The position numbers and the translations under genes are program-made. Shown in pieces: positions 61,027-64,000 of a DNA stretch of 64,000 nt (the first letter of the stretch is position 1; every line of letters starts with the position of its first letter). The stretch covers positions 19,242 to 83,241 of the forward strand of contig CAJNOJ010000392.1 of assembly GCA_905250025.1 (NCBI GenBank). The letters run 5' to 3'. The stretch is from Adineta ricciae. Taxonomy: Eukaryota > Rotifera > Eurotatoria > Adinetida > Adinetidae. The notes beneath the pieces were generated by a model that made no database searches, had not been told where the DNA came from, and worked only from the letters and a program-made list of their open reading frames with translations.

Positions 61027-62711
61027 TTAGAATTCACTAATCACCTGAGTAATCTGCGAACACAATCGCTGTAGATCTTGACATTGAGCTGATATTGTTT
61101 GATTGAAATCATTGGATTTAGTTTCAAATATATCACGAAGACGTGATAATTGTTGAAGATTTCGATGTGGCGAACGAGAAGGTGTACGACTCGAGGCAGA
61201 ATTGGATACTGTTCGTTGATGTAGTTGACTACGAAGATCTTGATTAATCGTTTCACTTCTCTGAAAAAAGTAATTTTTCGAACAACATAACATCAACGAT
61301 TTTCTTGTCTCATACTGATAGACGATCTTTCAATGAATTAATTTGCATTGTATATCGTTGAATTTGACTTTCTAATTGAGAAATCTTCTGAAATACGTAT
61401 GAAGAAAGACTATTTTCATCTGAAAAACAGTTACAAATACTTGTTCTTGCTGTTTGTTATGAAATTCGATGTCATTCAAACGATTTTTCGTTTCTTTCGC
61501 GTCATTGACTTGTTCATGATCAGATGAATGAGGAGTACAGATCTAAATAATTGCATATAACAAACTCTTTTATTCTTTTATTAAAATATTCTTTCATATC
61601 TATGTGATTCCCAATATACCATCACGTTCAATATACTCGATTGTGTGCATAAGCTTGACATCCGTCACGTATGTCAATCTTCTACTTGAAATTGAATGCT
61701 TTTTATCAAGTATGATAGCATAACAGTTATGCTCAAGGATTACTATGAATAACTATTGAGACTGACTTCTGAACGGCATATTCGATATTTATAAAATGCT
61801 ATTATTTTACCATTTGACGTAAACGTGAACATTCTTCACGATAAAATTGTAATTGTCTTTTCCACTCTTCCACATTAGCATGACTTTCTTGTAATGCTGT
61901 TGTCAATTTAGTATTATTATTGCGTAAAATTTCCAATTCTTCTTGCCAAACTTTCGCATTATTTGAACTAAAATAAATAGCAACAATAACCAACGATGTT
62001 TCATTAAAATTCATTGCCTTTGAGCAAGTGCTAATTTTAGATGAGCATTCTCCTGTTTTAGATGCATCGAACGATCCGATCCAGAAGATTTAGTCGACCA
62101 ATCAGTTTCCGACTGAAAAATGACAATGAGTCCTATTCATGTAAATTAAAGAACAAGACTGATTTTACTCGAGATATACGTCGAACATTGAGACTGTGAC
62201 TTCGTACCGTATTTCTTGATGCTTCCTTAATTGTAATGAATTTGTTGATAAACTAATAAATGAAAGCAAATGGGAACAATTCTGAATAGAATCTGCGGCT
62301 TACTCGAGTTAGTTCAAATTCATTAGCAAATCCCAAGCCATAAACTTGATTCGCTTTTGAATCCACCCATTGACAAAATTTTTCGGATGTTTTAGTGAAA
62401 TTCATTCGACTAGTTATAACTGTGTTGATGAGTATTTTTGAACCATCAACAGATATGATGCGGTAAACATTTTTAACTGAGTCATAGAATATTTGAACAT
62501 TGACTAGTATTCAAAGCGCAAATATTGGTGGTAATCCAATCAAAGAATAAGGTTCTTACCAGCACCTGTTGATAACTGATTCCAAGATTTTCGTGTTTCG
62601 GGATCAACTTGAAATATAATGGCTTTGCATGTGTATAATGGAGCTTGCACACTAAGGTAAACGACAGTCATTTAAATCGAAAGATTTATTGTGTCTTGGC
62701 GCTTACCCCAT
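61027..62711 (-). CDS. HOMER: Homer scaffold protein
   Basis: Nine coding exons give 346 residues: 62711-62707, 62651-62560, 62503-62304, 62252-62169, 62112-62018, 61967-61811, 61542-61441, 61387-61316, 61260-61027. Homer links metabotropic glutamate receptors, IP3/ryanodine receptors and Shank at synapses. An EVH1 domain opens the protein (KAIIFQVDPETRKSWNQLST, VQIFYDSVKNVYRIISVDGS, MNFTKTSEKFCQWVDSKANQ, VYGLGFANEFELTRF), and a coiled coil for tetramerisation fills the rest (WQEELEILRNNNTKLTTALQ). The first coding exon is only five bases (ATGGG) and completes MG, the standard Homer start. One intron (61968-62017) seems to use a GC donor (AAAG|GCAATG). A Ser/Arg-rich linker interrupts the coiled coil near the C-terminus. 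Its presence near a glutamate receptor is coincidence as far as sequence shows. Confidence 0.92.
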
Positions 62712-63899
62712 ATTTGTATTGAGATGCATATTTGATTATCTGTAATGAAAGAAATATTGAACTTCTTATCGTATAACGAACCGCAAAGGAGAAAAGATTA
62801 ATGTAACGAAAGAGAAAAAGAACTTTTCGAACATACGTATATATATATATATATGTATGTGTATGTATGTGGCTGTCTAGCGTATTCAATACGTAAATAA
62901 ACATTGCTTCGAGCAAGAACAGAAAGAGAGAAACTGGAGCTGAAGTGAATTGAACACTAAACGATTATCCATCCTGTTTTGATTGTTTCGGTTACGTTCA
63001 AAGTTAACGACCTGAATTATGTAATGAGTGACATCTGTACAGTATCTTCCGACAATAAATAAAGAATAAAAATATAAGAACTAGTTTGTCAGATCAAAGT
63101 AAAATGAAAGAAGAACATTCGAGTCTATTCAATTATATGAAAAGCACATTATTTGATTGAGTATAATTAACCATTCCGGAAAAAGAAACATTAATGATAT
63201 GAACAACACAGTTTTTAATACCAAGAGGTGAATGAGTGACATGAAAATGAAATCTCGTGATAACATTGACATGCGATAATTGATGTAAAATCGCAGACAA
63301 TGAAGTAGTGTATTTCAATACATGAATCGAAAATACGAAATCAACCTACAGCAACTAAATCGTATGATACACTGTGCGACATAAAAAATCCATTCTAACA
63401 TCGCAACTTCTTATCTTTATATAAACTTCTATCATTCAGATGAAATAATAAATTATTCTATTCAGTTTACTTCCGAAAAAACAACTGTCAAATCATTTGG
63501 AACTGTTCTTTGTATTCTACGAATTAAAATTCTAATATCATCGAAAACAATATACAGATAAGCTGATACCATTCCATATTACATTCGAAACTCGATGACC
63601 TCCATAAAAAAATTAATCAAACACAACAAAACTACTAACTCCATCAACTTCACTAATCATATATACCAGTATCAACACTTACAACAGCATGACTGCATGT
63701 GTGACACTATAAAAAAAAACCTTAGAAAGACCAACTTTCGTACTACACCAAGCTGAATGAGACTGACGAACATAGTCGTCGATCTCATACATATTTATTC
63801 AAACTAGGAAGAAAACAAACAGATCTACCCAGTGCTAAAAACCGAATTAGTAGATAAATTCGATTCATTTCATACTCCATATGACGATGAAGAATGATT
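62712..63899. other. Intergenic, Homer 5' side
   Basis: This holds a possible non-coding Homer leader exon ending at the ATG (acceptor tttcattacag, about 62740-62750), a TA repeat at about 62838-62855, then AT-rich DNA without coherent open frames. Confidence 0.45.
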
Positions 63900-64000
63900 A
63901 AGACGGACTACACTCGCAGTAGAGAACGAATCAGCACGTGGATTGAATCCATTTGATATTACATATGAAATTGAAATGATTGTCGATACAGGAACTAGTG
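63900..64000 (+). other. Possible fragment of an aspartic-protease-like frame
   Basis: After a stop at about 63897 the + frame reads to the window end and finishes in YEIEMIVDTGTS. DTGTS matches the active-site motif of pepsin/cathepsin D-type and retropepsin-like proteases. The upstream frame is interrupted by stops, and the expected IGTP segment before the motif is missing. It could be an exon start of a truncated gene, a decayed copy or chance. Confidence 0.25.

Overview
The window looks like nuclear DNA of a bdelloid rotifer (Adineta/Rotaria type). The evidence is AT-rich sequence, short GT-AG introns mostly of 40-70 bp, animal regulatory genes (ROCK, GSK3, MNK, Homer, neuropeptide F), and two bdelloid hallmarks. 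These are a prokaryote-type DNA ligase E and a glutamate receptor whose pore carries a K+-channel-like GYG. Most proteins were rebuilt by hand: splice sites were paired, reading phase was followed through each junction, and total CDS lengths were checked for divisibility by three.

Layout. 1-9 kb: last exon of an unknown gene; ligase E with two PAR-binding zinc fingers (-); a phospholipid phosphatase (+); a GH27 alpha-galactosidase-type enzyme (-). 10-14 kb: GSK3 and Mediator subunit MED8 (both -). 16-19 kb: intronless ionotropic glutamate receptor (+). 19.5-26 kb: a 1203-residue membrane protein made of three tandem two-TM/ectodomain units, FAM221A, and a secreted EGF protein (all -). 28.6-31.7 kb: MNK-type kinase (-). 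31.8-32.1 kb: a 30-N gap flanked by a duplicated 118-bp sequence, probably an assembly artefact. 33.9-40.9 kb: ROCK (-). 42.3-44.8 kb: a divergent pair, a Kv-like channel with an aberrant GEG filter (-) and an unknown coiled-coil protein (+). 46-47.5 kb: peptide-type GPCR (+). 48.5-53 kb: two tandem Maelstrom paralogues followed closely by COX5A (+). 54.7-55.2 kb: neuropeptide F precursor (-). 56.3-60.8 kb: malic enzyme and a DHRS7B-like SDR, 82 bp apart (+). 61-62.7 kb: Homer (-). The extreme right end holds a DTGTS protease-like fragment.

Themes. Genome maintenance is represented by ligase E-PBZ and the Maelstrom pair (piRNA silencing). Neuronal signalling is represented by the glutamate receptor, Kv-like channel, Homer, NPF, the GPCR and the three-unit membrane protein. 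Kinase signalling is represented by GSK3, MNK and ROCK. Several genes have a 3' splice site at or just before the ATG, and two of them follow the preceding gene within 83 bp. This fits spliced-leader trans-splicing and small operons, which are known in bdelloids. I saw no intact transposon, tRNA, rRNA or CRISPR array.
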